Shown here in pieces: positions 55,680-62,807 of a stretch of DNA of 64,000 bases. The DNA comes from Bacteroidota bacterium (lineage in GTDB: Bacteria; Bacteroidota; Bacteroidia; UKL13-3). The notes beneath the pieces were generated by a model. The model worked only from the letters and a program-made list of their open reading frames with translations. It made no database searches and was not told where the DNA came from. The position numbers and the translations under genes are program-made. The stretch is taken from positions 392,050 through 456,049 of the forward strand of contig JAIXWD010000016.1 of NCBI GenBank assembly GCA_027482225.1, in the 5' to 3' direction. How positions within the stretch are numbered: the first letter of the stretch is position 1; the number at the start of each line of letters is the position of its first letter.

Positions 55680-56315
55680 TTAGTTAGCAAATGTCAACAT
55701 TCCACTTAACAAAGCGTATTCTTCCTTTGATAGTTTGTCTGCATATTCTCTACTAATTTCTCTAGCTTCAGGATTTTTGAAGAATAAAATTAGTGGAACA
55801 AATAATTCCCTAATTTCTATGTTTTCAGGTAAACGTTTTGCAACTTCAACAATGCTATTTACGTTTTCATCAACTAAATCAACATTAGCAATAAGTTCTT
55901 CGTAAATGCGATGTTCATCTTGAAATTCATCTTCATCAACCAATAAAAACTCATATAAAAAGTCTTCAACTTCAATTGGGGCTTCTGCATCTTGCACTTC
56001 TGTTATATACAATAACATGTTTAACAATTCAGTACCTCTATCTAAAGTTTTCTCTTCAATATCTTCCCACTCCTTACTTTCAAAATAGTCTTCATCATCA
56101 TTATTCGATTCTAAATGGTGAGCCATCATCATATCAAAGGCGTACTCCTGAATTGTTTCATGCGATGGGTGCTTTGAAAAATGATTATCGAAGTTTTTTA
56201 ACTTAAATAAATAGGTCTCATTACTCTCGAAAACAGTAGTTATCGCAGATGCTAACTCTTGGTTTTGTTCGAAACTGTTAATTAAAGCTTCAACTGCTTT
56301 TATTCCATTGCTCAT
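55680..56315 (-). CDS. Uncharacterised acidic cytoplasmic protein
   Basis: A 211-residue protein very rich in Asp and Glu (for example NNDDEDYFES and EVEDFLYEFLLVDEDE), predicted almost all alpha-helical, with no signal peptide, membrane helix or recognisable motif. Two clusters of acidic residues surround a central hydrophobic helical core (ELLNMLLYITEV). I do not recognise the family. It begins 9 bp after the dihydroorotase-like gene, so the two are probably co-transcribed and may function together. Coding potential is clear from length, the ATG start and consistent codon use. Confidence 0.7.
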   Translation of the reverse strand: MSNGIKAVEALINSFEQNQELASAITTVFESNETYLFKLKNFDNHFSKHPSHETIQEYAFDMMMAHHLESNNDDEDYFESKEWEDIEEKTLDRGTELLNMLLYITEVQDAEAPIEVEDFLYEFLLVDEDEFQDEHRIYEELIANVDLVDENVNSIVEVAKRLPENIEIRELFVPLILFFKNPEAREISREYADKLSKEEYALLSGMLTFAN

Positions 56316-56324
56316 ATATAAAAT

Positions 56325-57608
56325 TTAATATTTGTAAAGGTTGTTTTTGGTAACTGTTGCAATAACTTTTCCAGTAAGTGTTTGTCCTAATACTGGACTA
56401 TTACCACTCTTAGATAAATTATTTTTTGCATTGTATAACCAAGTTTTTTTAGGGTTAAATAAGCACAAATCAGCATTCGATCCTGCACTAATACTTACGG
56501 ATACCTGTTTTAAAATTTGTCTAGGTTTTTGAGTAAGTGCTTTTATTATAACCTCTGTATTTATTTGTTGTGGTTTGTGCATGAGCAATAAGCTTAATGC
56601 TGTTTGAAACATGATCATGCCTTTTGATGCATATTCAAACTCTACCACTTTATGTTCGGTATCCTCTGGGCAATGGTCGGTAACAATACAATCTATTGTA
56701 CCATCTAATAAACCATCCCATAGTACTTTTTGGTCGGCCTTACTCCGCAAAGGAGGATTCAGTTTAAAATTGCTATCAAAGTTAACTAAAGCCTCTTCAG
56801 TATAAATTAAATTGGCAATTGCCACATCACATGTAACTGCTACACCTTGTTTTTTAGCTTTCTTTATAATATCAATACTGGCTTTACTGCTAACATGAGA
56901 AAAATGAATTGGAGCATTGGTGTATTTTGCCAATTCAATATCGCGCAAAATCATTACTTCTTCGGCCATATTAGGTATTCCTTTTAGGCCTAAATTTACA
57001 CTATTAATTCCTTCGTGCATCTGTCCTCCTGCACTTAAATTAGTATCTTCAGCATGGGTAATAACCAAACCGTTAAAAATTTTACTGTATTGTAATGCGC
57101 GCATCATCACACCTGAGTGCATTATACTTTTATTAGCATCGGTAAATGCAACTGCACCTGCAAGATGCATGTCGTAAAGTTCATTCATTTCAAGCCCTTG
57201 GCAGTTTTTTGTGATAGCACCGTATGGCAAAATATGCACTGCAAGGTTATGTGATTTAGCAGCTATAAAGGCTAAATCAGCTTTGTGTTGTATTACGGGC
57301 AACGTATTTGGTAATGCTGTAATATGTGTGTAACCACCAGCTGATGCAGCGTTTGCAGCACTTATTAAATCTTCCTTAAACTCATATCCAGGTTCTCTTA
57401 ATGCAGCACGCATATCAACTAATCCCGGACTTAAATAAGCACCTTGAGCATCGAGGGTTTTATTTGATGATTTTGCTGTTATGGATTGTTTAGTTGATAC
57501 GGTTTGAATTGTATCAATAATACCGTTAACGATTAATACATCACATTTTTTGCCGTGATAAGCTGATTGAAGATCGCAAATAATTGCGTTTGTAATGAGA
57601 AGCTTCAT
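56325..57608 (-). CDS. Dihydroorotase-like protein lacking the HxH zinc motif
   Basis: A 427-residue amidohydrolase of the class I dihydroorotase (PyrC, multifunctional type) family, which closes carbamoyl-aspartate to dihydroorotate in pyrimidine synthesis. Conserved parts: GLVDMRAALREPG (residues 62-74), HAED (H185), HFSHVSS (H235, H238) and TDH (D311). The canonical DxHxHxREPG is here D65-M-R67-A-A69-L-REPG, so both zinc histidines of the HxH motif are replaced, and TDHAPH is TDHCPE. The other ligands remain. A non-catalytic partner of aspartate carbamoyltransferase, as known for pseudo-DHOases, or an altered metal site are possible. Start ATG 57606-57608. Confidence 0.88.
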   Translation of the reverse strand: MKLLITNAIICDLQSAYHGKKCDVLIVNGIIDTIQTVSTKQSITAKSSNKTLDAQGAYLSPGLVDMRAALREPGYEFKEDLISAANAASAGGYTHITALPNTLPVIQHKADLAFIAAKSHNLAVHILPYGAITKNCQGLEMNELYDMHLAGAVAFTDANKSIMHSGVMMRALQYSKIFNGLVITHAEDTNLSAGGQMHEGINSVNLGLKGIPNMAEEVMILRDIELAKYTNAPIHFSHVSSKASIDIIKKAKKQGVAVTCDVAIANLIYTEEALVNFDSNFKLNPPLRSKADQKVLWDGLLDGTIDCIVTDHCPEDTEHKVVEFEYASKGMIMFQTALSLLLMHKPQQINTEVIIKALTQKPRQILKQVSVSISAGSNADLCLFNPKKTWLYNAKNNLSKSGNSPVLGQTLTGKVIATVTKNNLYKY

Positions 57609-57615
57609 TAAAAAG

Positions 57616-57623
57616 CAAATATA
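57616..57623 (-). promoter_or_regulatory. -7-like box upstream of the dihydroorotase-like gene
   Basis: The minus strand reads TATATTTG, matching TAnnTTTG exactly, eight bases before the start codon. The expected TTTG box 19 bases upstream is absent. If used, the transcript would be nearly leaderless. Confidence 0.35.
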
Positions 57624-57670
57624 AAGACTTTTTTGGTAATTGATGTATCGAGGTTCTTTTAAACATAAAT

Positions 57671-57702
57671 TGCCCCATTAAGGATATAACTTTATGGGGC
57701 TA
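57671..57702 (-). terminator. Possible terminator of tRNA-Leu
   Basis: Arms GCCCCAT (57672-57678) and ATGGGGC (57694-57700) with a 15-base loop lie 19 bases 3' of tRNA-Leu on the minus strand. The T tract after it on that strand is weak, so confidence is moderate. Confidence 0.5.
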
Positions 57703-57720
57703 TTTTTTGGATTGGTTTTG

Positions 57721-57804
57721 TGCTGCGGAAGAGACTCGAACTCTCACACCACTGAAGGCACCACCCCCTCAAGATGGCGTGTCTACCAATTCCACCACCG
57801 CAGC
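57721..57804 (-). tRNA. tRNA-Leu (anticodon GAG)
   Basis: An 84-nt class II tRNA with long variable arm. Acceptor GCTGCGG/CCGCAGC, anticodon stem CCATC/GGTGG with loop TTGAGGG (anticodon GAG, reading CUC and CUU), T stem GAGAG/CTCTT with loop TTCGAGT. Discriminator A73 as required for LeuRS. CCA is not encoded. It has its own promoter at 57821-57851. Confidence 0.95.
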
Positions 57805-57820
57805 ATCTGGTAATGTTTGG

Positions 57821-57851
57821 CAAATATATTAAAACAGTGACAGTATGCAAA
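57821..57851 (-). promoter_or_regulatory. Bacteroidota-type promoter of tRNA-Leu
   Basis: On the minus strand TTTG (57848-57851), 19 bases, then TATATTTG (57821-57828), an exact consensus match identical in both boxes to the tRNA-Arg promoter. It ends 17 bases before the tRNA. Confidence 0.87.
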
Positions 57852-57864
57852 TTCATTAAGTTAC

Positions 57865-57898
57865 AAAAAAAAAGCGCCCTAATTAGAGGGCGCTTTTG
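57865..57898 (-). terminator. Rho-independent terminator of the M13 peptidase gene
   Basis: Arms AAAGCGCCCT (57871-57880) and AGGGCGCTTT (57887-57896) with a six-base loop, followed on the minus strand by a run of nine or more T residues. It lies just beyond the stop at 57916. Confidence 0.92.
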
Positions 57899-57915
57899 GA
57901 TTTAAAAATTTTATT

Positions 57916-59940
57916 TTACCAAATTTTGGCTCTTGCGCTTTCATCACGCCACATGCCATCACCCTTTTTAACACCAAAGGCATTGTAAAATTGAGGCATG
58001 TTGCTTAATGGGCCTAACACGCGGAATTTGGCAGGGGAGTGAGGGTCAGTAACTACCTGCTGGCGTAAAAACTCAGGACGTGCATGCCCTCGCCATACTT
58101 GACCAAAACCAATAAAGAAACGTTGCTCTGGTGTGTAGCCATCAATATTTGTGCGTTGTTTTCCTGCCAAAGAACGCATATATGCATCATAAGAAACAGT
58201 TAAACCTGCAAGATCTGCAATGTTTTCACCTAATGTTAATTCGCCATTTACAAACACACTATCTAACACTTCAAATTGGTTAAATTGGTTTACCAATACC
58301 TTTGTTCGCTCGTCAAATAATTTTCGGTCTTCGGCAGTCCACCAATCATTAAGGTTGCCTTGTGCATCATATTTACTGCCTTGGTCATCAAAGCCATGGC
58401 TAAATTCGTGGCCAATTACTGCCCCAATAGCCCCATAATTTACTGCATCATCAGCCTTCGCATCAAAGAAAGGTGGTTGCATAATGGCCGCAGGGAATAC
58501 GATTTCATTATTCACTGGATTATAATAGGCATTTACGGTCTGTGGTAACATTTCCCACTCATCTTTATCAACTGGATTGCCAAGTTTATTAAGGTTGTAC
58601 TTAAACCAAAATTCACTGCTGTTAAAGTAATTGGCAATATAACTTTCGCGGGATACTTTTAATTGAGTCAAATCTGTCCATTTATCAGGATAACCAAGCT
58701 TGCGTGTAAATGAGTTCAGTTTTTCAATAGCTTTCGCTTTAGTTGGATCGCTCATCCAATCTAACTTATTAATGCGGTCTCTAAAACTTTCACGAAGGTT
58801 ATCAACCATTTCGTTTACACGTTTTTTACTTTCTGGTGTAAATGCGATTTTAACATATTCTTGCGCTACTAATTCGCCAATCATATTATTTGCATGACCA
58901 ATAACTGTTTTCCAACGTGGTTTTTGTTCTTTTGTTCCTGTTAATTTGGTTCCGTAAAATGCAAAATTGGCATTAACCGCTTTGCTATGTAAGTATGGGG
59001 AACTTGTATTTATCACTTTCCATTTTAGGTATGTTTTCCAAACATCTAAATTTGAAAGCATACTTGAATTTAAATGTAAAAAGTAGTCGGGTTGCATTAT
59101 TATAAAATGTGTTACCTTATTAGTATTTAATCCAATTCGCTCAAAATATTGAACCCATGCAATGTTTGAATATTTGTTGTACAACTCCTCTGGTGTTACT
59201 GGATTATACTGCTTTTCCATGTTTCTGCGTTCGGTTCTACTCATGCAGTTTTGCGCCATCTCTGTTTCAAATTGCAAAATATTTTTTCCTATGTTAGCGT
59301 CATTTTGTCCTGTTGCCATTGTAAACATTTCGTTTACGTAATTCACATAAGCTTTTCTAATATCTTGACTGCGGTTGTCAGATTTTAAGTAATAATCTTT
59401 ATCTGGCAAGCCCAAACCACTTTGCGCTAAATAAGAGGTATAAATATTACTGTTTTTAACATCCTGACTGATATCGAAACCAAATGCTGCTGGTATTCCC
59501 ATCATGTGCAATTGTGCAATACGTTCGGCAATTTCTGTAGGATTTGTAATTTGATCAATTTGTTTCAGTATTGGAATAATTGAATTAAAGCCTTGGTTAT
59601 TTAACTGATTGGTATCCATAGCCACGCGGTAAAATATTCCTACTTTACCTTGAGCACTTTCAGGATCTGCATTTTTAGTTTGTGCAGCTGTTTCTAAAAT
59701 TTGTTTGAGTAGTATGTTGTTTCTCTCCGCTACGATATTAAATGCAGTCCATCTTCCTTCTGAAGCAGGTATTGGATTGTTTTTTATCCAATTACCATTA
59801 GAGAATTGAAAAAAGTCATTTACTGGGGGCGTTTTTTTGTCGATAGAGTTTATCTCAACACCTTTATTTACAGTATTATAAATAAAAGCAGATGTTGTTA
59901 ATGCAACAATTGCACTTCCTATTATAAGTTTATTTTTCAT
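57916..59940 (-). CDS. M13 family metallopeptidase (neprilysin-like)
   Basis: A 674-residue zinc endopeptidase with an N-terminal export signal (IIGSAIVALTTSAFIYN). N-terminal M13 domain covers about residues 40-420; the catalytic domain has VIGHEFSHGFDDQGS (HExxH at about residue 528) and GENIADLAGL (about 590) with the third zinc ligand Glu. NAYYNPVNNEIVFPAAIMQPPFF (here NAYYNP and PAAIMQPPFF) and the late CxxW-like end KGDGMWRDE(S) also match, but with RAKIW as the C-terminus. Such enzymes cleave peptides outside the cytoplasm, probably in the periplasm. Monocistronic with own terminator; length is normal for bacterial PepO. Confidence 0.93.
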   Translation of the reverse strand: MKNKLIIGSAIVALTTSAFIYNTVNKGVEINSIDKKTPPVNDFFQFSNGNWIKNNPIPASEGRWTAFNIVAERNNILLKQILETAAQTKNADPESAQGKVGIFYRVAMDTNQLNNQGFNSIIPILKQIDQITNPTEIAERIAQLHMMGIPAAFGFDISQDVKNSNIYTSYLAQSGLGLPDKDYYLKSDNRSQDIRKAYVNYVNEMFTMATGQNDANIGKNILQFETEMAQNCMSRTERRNMEKQYNPVTPEELYNKYSNIAWVQYFERIGLNTNKVTHFIIMQPDYFLHLNSSMLSNLDVWKTYLKWKVINTSSPYLHSKAVNANFAFYGTKLTGTKEQKPRWKTVIGHANNMIGELVAQEYVKIAFTPESKKRVNEMVDNLRESFRDRINKLDWMSDPTKAKAIEKLNSFTRKLGYPDKWTDLTQLKVSRESYIANYFNSSEFWFKYNLNKLGNPVDKDEWEMLPQTVNAYYNPVNNEIVFPAAIMQPPFFDAKADDAVNYGAIGAVIGHEFSHGFDDQGSKYDAQGNLNDWWTAEDRKLFDERTKVLVNQFNQFEVLDSVFVNGELTLGENIADLAGLTVSYDAYMRSLAGKQRTNIDGYTPEQRFFIGFGQVWRGHARPEFLRQQVVTDPHSPAKFRVLGPLSNMPQFYNAFGVKKGDGMWRDESARAKIW

Positions 59941-60099
59941 TTGTTTTGATTTTCTGTTTTGCCTTCAATTATAAACAATAATATGCAAAGTATAAAAGTT
60001 GAGCACAAGGTCCGGAGATATTAGGAATTACACCAATGAAAATAAAGTCCTACAACATAAAGAACGATGAACTCTTATGCTCAATCTTTTATACCAATA

Positions 60100-60930
60100 T
60101 CAATTCACCAATATCTTAGTGCTTAATTTTTCTTTATCAGTTTTAATAATAAGAAAGTAAATTCCTGCATCAACCTCACTTAAATCTGCAACCCACTGTT
60201 CTCCGTTATTTAATTCTTCTATCTGTTTATGTTGAGCTTTACTATTAATTAAAGTTAGTTTAACGAGTTTACTTTCTTTCGGAATATTTAAGTTAATACC
60301 ACCGTTTGTTGGGTTAGGAAAAATCTGATGAGATTGCATATTCAATTCATTTAAGCCAACTGGGTCTAGTTCGGAAACATCAACAGAAATAGTCGTGTCT
60401 TTACTTGATTTACAATTGTTATTATTTGCAACATCTAGTTTGATGGTGTATTTGCCATTTCGCGTAAAACTGATATCCATTTTGTTTGTCCGACAGATGG
60501 TGTCGTTACCCATTAACCAATGCTGGTAAAGTAAACTATCGGCATGGTGTTGCGATTTGCTTATTAGTTCAATCTTGAAAGGTTCGCTAGGTTTTCTGGT
60601 GATGTTAAAATTGGCTTCAGGTTTGCTTAAGATGGTAATAAAGTTCTGTTTAATTACTGTGTCGCAAATATTGTTTTTAGTAATAAATAATTTAACGGTG
60701 TAAACTCCCGGATTAATGTAATAATGAACAGGATTAATTAGCATGGATGTATCCCCATCTCCAAAATCCCACGGTATTAAATCGGGGGTTACGGCTTTGT
60801 TGTAAACAAAATAAACATTGTTGGCACCACACGATATGATATTTTTATTGGGTGAAAAATCATGCTGAATTTTTGCATGAACCTGCTTGCAAAATACAAT
60901 AGATAAGGCAATCAAAAAGAGCGTTTTCAT
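60100..60930 (-). CDS. Secreted PKD-domain protein with T9SS sorting domain
   Basis: A 276-residue exported protein. Signal peptide about residues 1-19 (LFLIALSIVFCKQVHA). One clear PKD domain near residue 55 (PWDFGDGDTSM, then YYINPGVYTVKLFI) and a second, degenerate PKD-like module around 110-180 (FTRNGKYTIKLDV). Residues about 203-276 are a type A T9SS sorting domain (IFPNPTNGGINLNI, VDAGIYFLIIKTD). PKD folds mediate surface protein interactions; no enzyme is fused. Monocistronic with a near-consensus promoter upstream. Confidence 0.9.
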   Translation of the reverse strand: MKTLFLIALSIVFCKQVHAKIQHDFSPNKNIISCGANNVYFVYNKAVTPDLIPWDFGDGDTSMLINPVHYYINPGVYTVKLFITKNNICDTVIKQNFITILSKPEANFNITRKPSEPFKIELISKSQHHADSLLYQHWLMGNDTICRTNKMDISFTRNGKYTIKLDVANNNNCKSSKDTTISVDVSELDPVGLNELNMQSHQIFPNPTNGGINLNIPKESKLVKLTLINSKAQHKQIEELNNGEQWVADLSEVDAGIYFLIIKTDKEKLSTKILVN

Positions 60931-60951
60931 TGATTTATGACTTTAGTGAAA

Positions 60952-60982
60952 CAAACCTATAACGAGTATGCTGCTTAATAAA
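60952..60982 (-). promoter_or_regulatory. Promoter of the PKD/T9SS protein gene
   Basis: On the minus strand TTTA (60979-60982), 19 bases, then TAGGTTTG (60952-60959): exact -7 box, one mismatch in the -33 box, spacing 19. It ends 21 bases before the start codon. Confidence 0.6.
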
Positions 60983-61442
60983 ATTTCTTTACATTAGTGG
61001 ATGTATAAATTTACATAGGGTTACCACTTATCAAAAAAAGTTAATAGATTCTGATGAGCGGTAAATTAAAGTTTCAAGTGTTTGTAAAGAGTCATTTGGC
61101 TATGAAGTTTTTTACATATTTCAATTATGGTTTTTAAACCATTATTGATTTTTAAATCTTGCCTTAGTTATCAGATAGTATGATATTATCTAATGCTCCT
61201 CTTTTTGTTTGCCTCAAGTTTCATTTAATTTTAATATAGTAGCAACTGTTTTTCCTTCTTTAATGTAGTTTGAACTTTATCTTTTACTTATATAAATATT
61301 TTTTCTATATTAAACTTTAATATGGATTGTCTTTTAAAAACTAACCAAAGAATTGCTATCTTAAAAGCAAAACCGCCACAAAAACTAATACACCTAGTTT
61401 ATGAAGCGGATTGCAGTGGTTTTAATTTTTACAGGCTAATTG

Positions 61443-61487
61443 TAGTATATTGTTTAAACTACATATACTAAACTTAACTTTATACTA
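61443..61487 (+). repeat. TAGTATA / TATACTA repeats upstream of the ECF sigma gene
   Basis: TAGTATA at 61443-61449 is an inverted copy of TATACTA at 61464-61470 and 61481-61487. The spacing (14 and 10 bases between copies) and position 26 bases before the start codon are compatible with a regulator site or an ECF-type promoter. AT richness makes a chance origin possible. Confidence 0.4.
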
Positions 61488-61513
61488 TACGACTGAAATC
61501 TTAATTTGTACTA

Positions 61514-62128
61514 TTGAAAAAAAAATATATTTTCACACTATTGGATACATTAAAAATAAATAAATACATAGAAGACTATATTACTGGTGATAATAAGGCA
61601 TTAGGCTACATATATGATTTATATGCGGTGAGGTTGTCTATGGTGGCTTATCGTTTTTTGCAAAATGTTCAAGAATCTAAAGATGTGGTAATGGACGTTT
61701 TTGAAAAACTTATTCATATGAACAATGACAAACGTAAAGTACTTGTACCTAAAAATCCAGAAGGCTTTACAGGATGGATTATTACTGTTACAAAGAACCA
61801 CACCCTTGATTTAATAAAGCATAAAAAAATTGTTGAGCTTTATCATGTTGATCGAGTTCATCAAGAAGTATATAGTAAATCAGAAGTTGAACGTGTGTGG
61901 GATAAACAAATGTTTGATAAAGTAATTAGCCAGTTACATGATTGTGAGCAAAAGGTAACCCGTCTGCATTTTGAAGGTTATTCACATGATGAAATTGCCC
62001 AAAAATTAAATGTGAGTTACAATACTGTTAGAAACCAACTTTCTTCTGCTAAAAAGAAAATTCGTAAGTACATTTCAATACCCTTAATCGTTTTACTATT
62101 AAACTTGTATAATCATGCAGCCTTATAA
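61514..62128 (+). CDS. ECF-family RNA polymerase sigma factor with hydrophobic C-terminal tail
   Basis: A 204-residue sigma-70 family protein with the two-domain ECF layout. Region 2 spans about residues 28-95 (YIYDLYAVRLSMVAYRFL to TKNHTLDLIKHKK), region 4 about 135-190 (CEQKVTRLHFEGYSHDEIAQKL and a NVSYNTVRNQLSSAKKKIRK recognition helix). Regions 1.1 and 3 are missing, as expected. The start is TTG 61514, since no ATG precedes region 2. The last 16 residues (IPLIVLLLNLYN) are hydrophobic and could bind membrane or the partner. The next gene overlaps by 14 bp and encodes a protein with anti-sigma topology. Target promoters unknown, possibly the CHAT gene opposite. Confidence 0.9.
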   Translation: MKKKYIFTLLDTLKINKYIEDYITGDNKALGYIYDLYAVRLSMVAYRFLQNVQESKDVVMDVFEKLIHMNNDKRKVLVPKNPEGFTGWIITVTKNHTLDLIKHKKIVELYHVDRVHQEVYSKSEVERVWDKQMFDKVISQLHDCEQKVTRLHFEGYSHDEIAQKLNVSYNTVRNQLSSAKKKIRKYISIPLIVLLLNLYNHAAL

Positions 62129-62807
62129 TATTAATGAAATAGTAAAAATCGCTCAAAATGGCTCTTCTGAAGATTGGGAGCGGATATTACAGTTTATCCA
62201 AAACTATCAAAGTGATGATGATGAAATAAAAGGACTTAAACTCTTTTTAAATAATCATCATGATAATAATCCTCGTGAGGCACTACTTTCTTTTGTTTTA
62301 GATATTAACATACAAAAACCTAAAGAAATTATGTTTAATAGGTTGCTTCGTTTCCCGATTTGGGCAATGGCAGCAGCAGCAACTTTGCTCTTGGTATCAG
62401 GATTTTTAATTAACCATTACGCATACAAGGTTTCTATACACCTAGCAGATGATGCCTTACCTGTTTATTTATCAAATGAAGATGTTTGGCTTAATAAGGG
62501 TATGGCGCAGTATAAAAAAGGTGATTATAATGCTGCTTTAGTTAATTTTGAAAAACTGAATTCAGATACAGGTACATACTATGCTGCTATTTGTAATGAG
62601 CTTACAGAGAATTATCCTGAAAGTTTAAAAAAATTAAAAAAGGTGCCCATTAATTCAGTTTTTTATAACAAAGCACAGATACGACTTGCAGCAGTATATT
62701 TTGAGTTAGGTAAATTAGATGAGGCAAAGGACGTCTTAAGTCATATTAAACCTGAAGATGTGCAAGATGCTGAACGAATAAAATCAATTAAAATTCACCT
62801 TTATTAA
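62115..62807 (+). CDS. Single-pass membrane protein with TPR-like extracytoplasmic domain (anti-sigma-like topology)
   Basis: A 230-residue protein overlapping the sigma factor gene by 14 bp, hence translationally coupled. Residues 1-84 are cytoplasmic and Asn/Asp-rich; a membrane helix lies at about 87-105 (WAMAAAATLLLVSGFLI); residues about 120-230 are helical with two TPR-like hairpins (WLNKGMAQYKKGDYNAALVNFEKL and AAVYFELGKLDEAKDVL). Topology matches anti-sigma factors encoded beside ECF genes, but I see no ZAS zinc motif or FecR domain. Whether it inhibits the sigma factor is an inference. Its last 24 bp overlap the CHAT gene on the other strand. Confidence 0.8.
   Translation: MQPYNINEIVKIAQNGSSEDWERILQFIQNYQSDDDEIKGLKLFLNNHHDNNPREALLSFVLDINIQKPKEIMFNRLLRFPIWAMAAAATLLLVSGFLINHYAYKVSIHLADDALPVYLSNEDVWLNKGMAQYKKGDYNAALVNFEKLNSDTGTYYAAICNELTENYPESLKKLKKVPINSVFYNKAQIRLAAVYFELGKLDEAKDVLSHIKPEDVQDAERIKSIKIHLY

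Larger units (their letters stand above)
60931..61513. other. Long divergent intergenic region before the ECF sigma gene
   Basis: About 580 bp of AT-rich sequence without a credible gene. At its left end is the promoter for the PKD protein (minus, 60952-60982). At its right end, within 75 bases of the sigma factor start, lie three copies of the heptamer TATACTA or its complement (61443-61449, 61464-61470, 61481-61487), a possible operator or autoregulated promoter. The middle shows only poly-T/A tracts. Confidence 0.5.

Noticed and set aside
59941-60099. Inverted GTTGAGCA/TGCTCAAT arms between the M13 and PKD genes
   Set aside because: Arms are short, about 70 bp apart and lack a T tract, so neither a terminator nor an RNA structure is supported.
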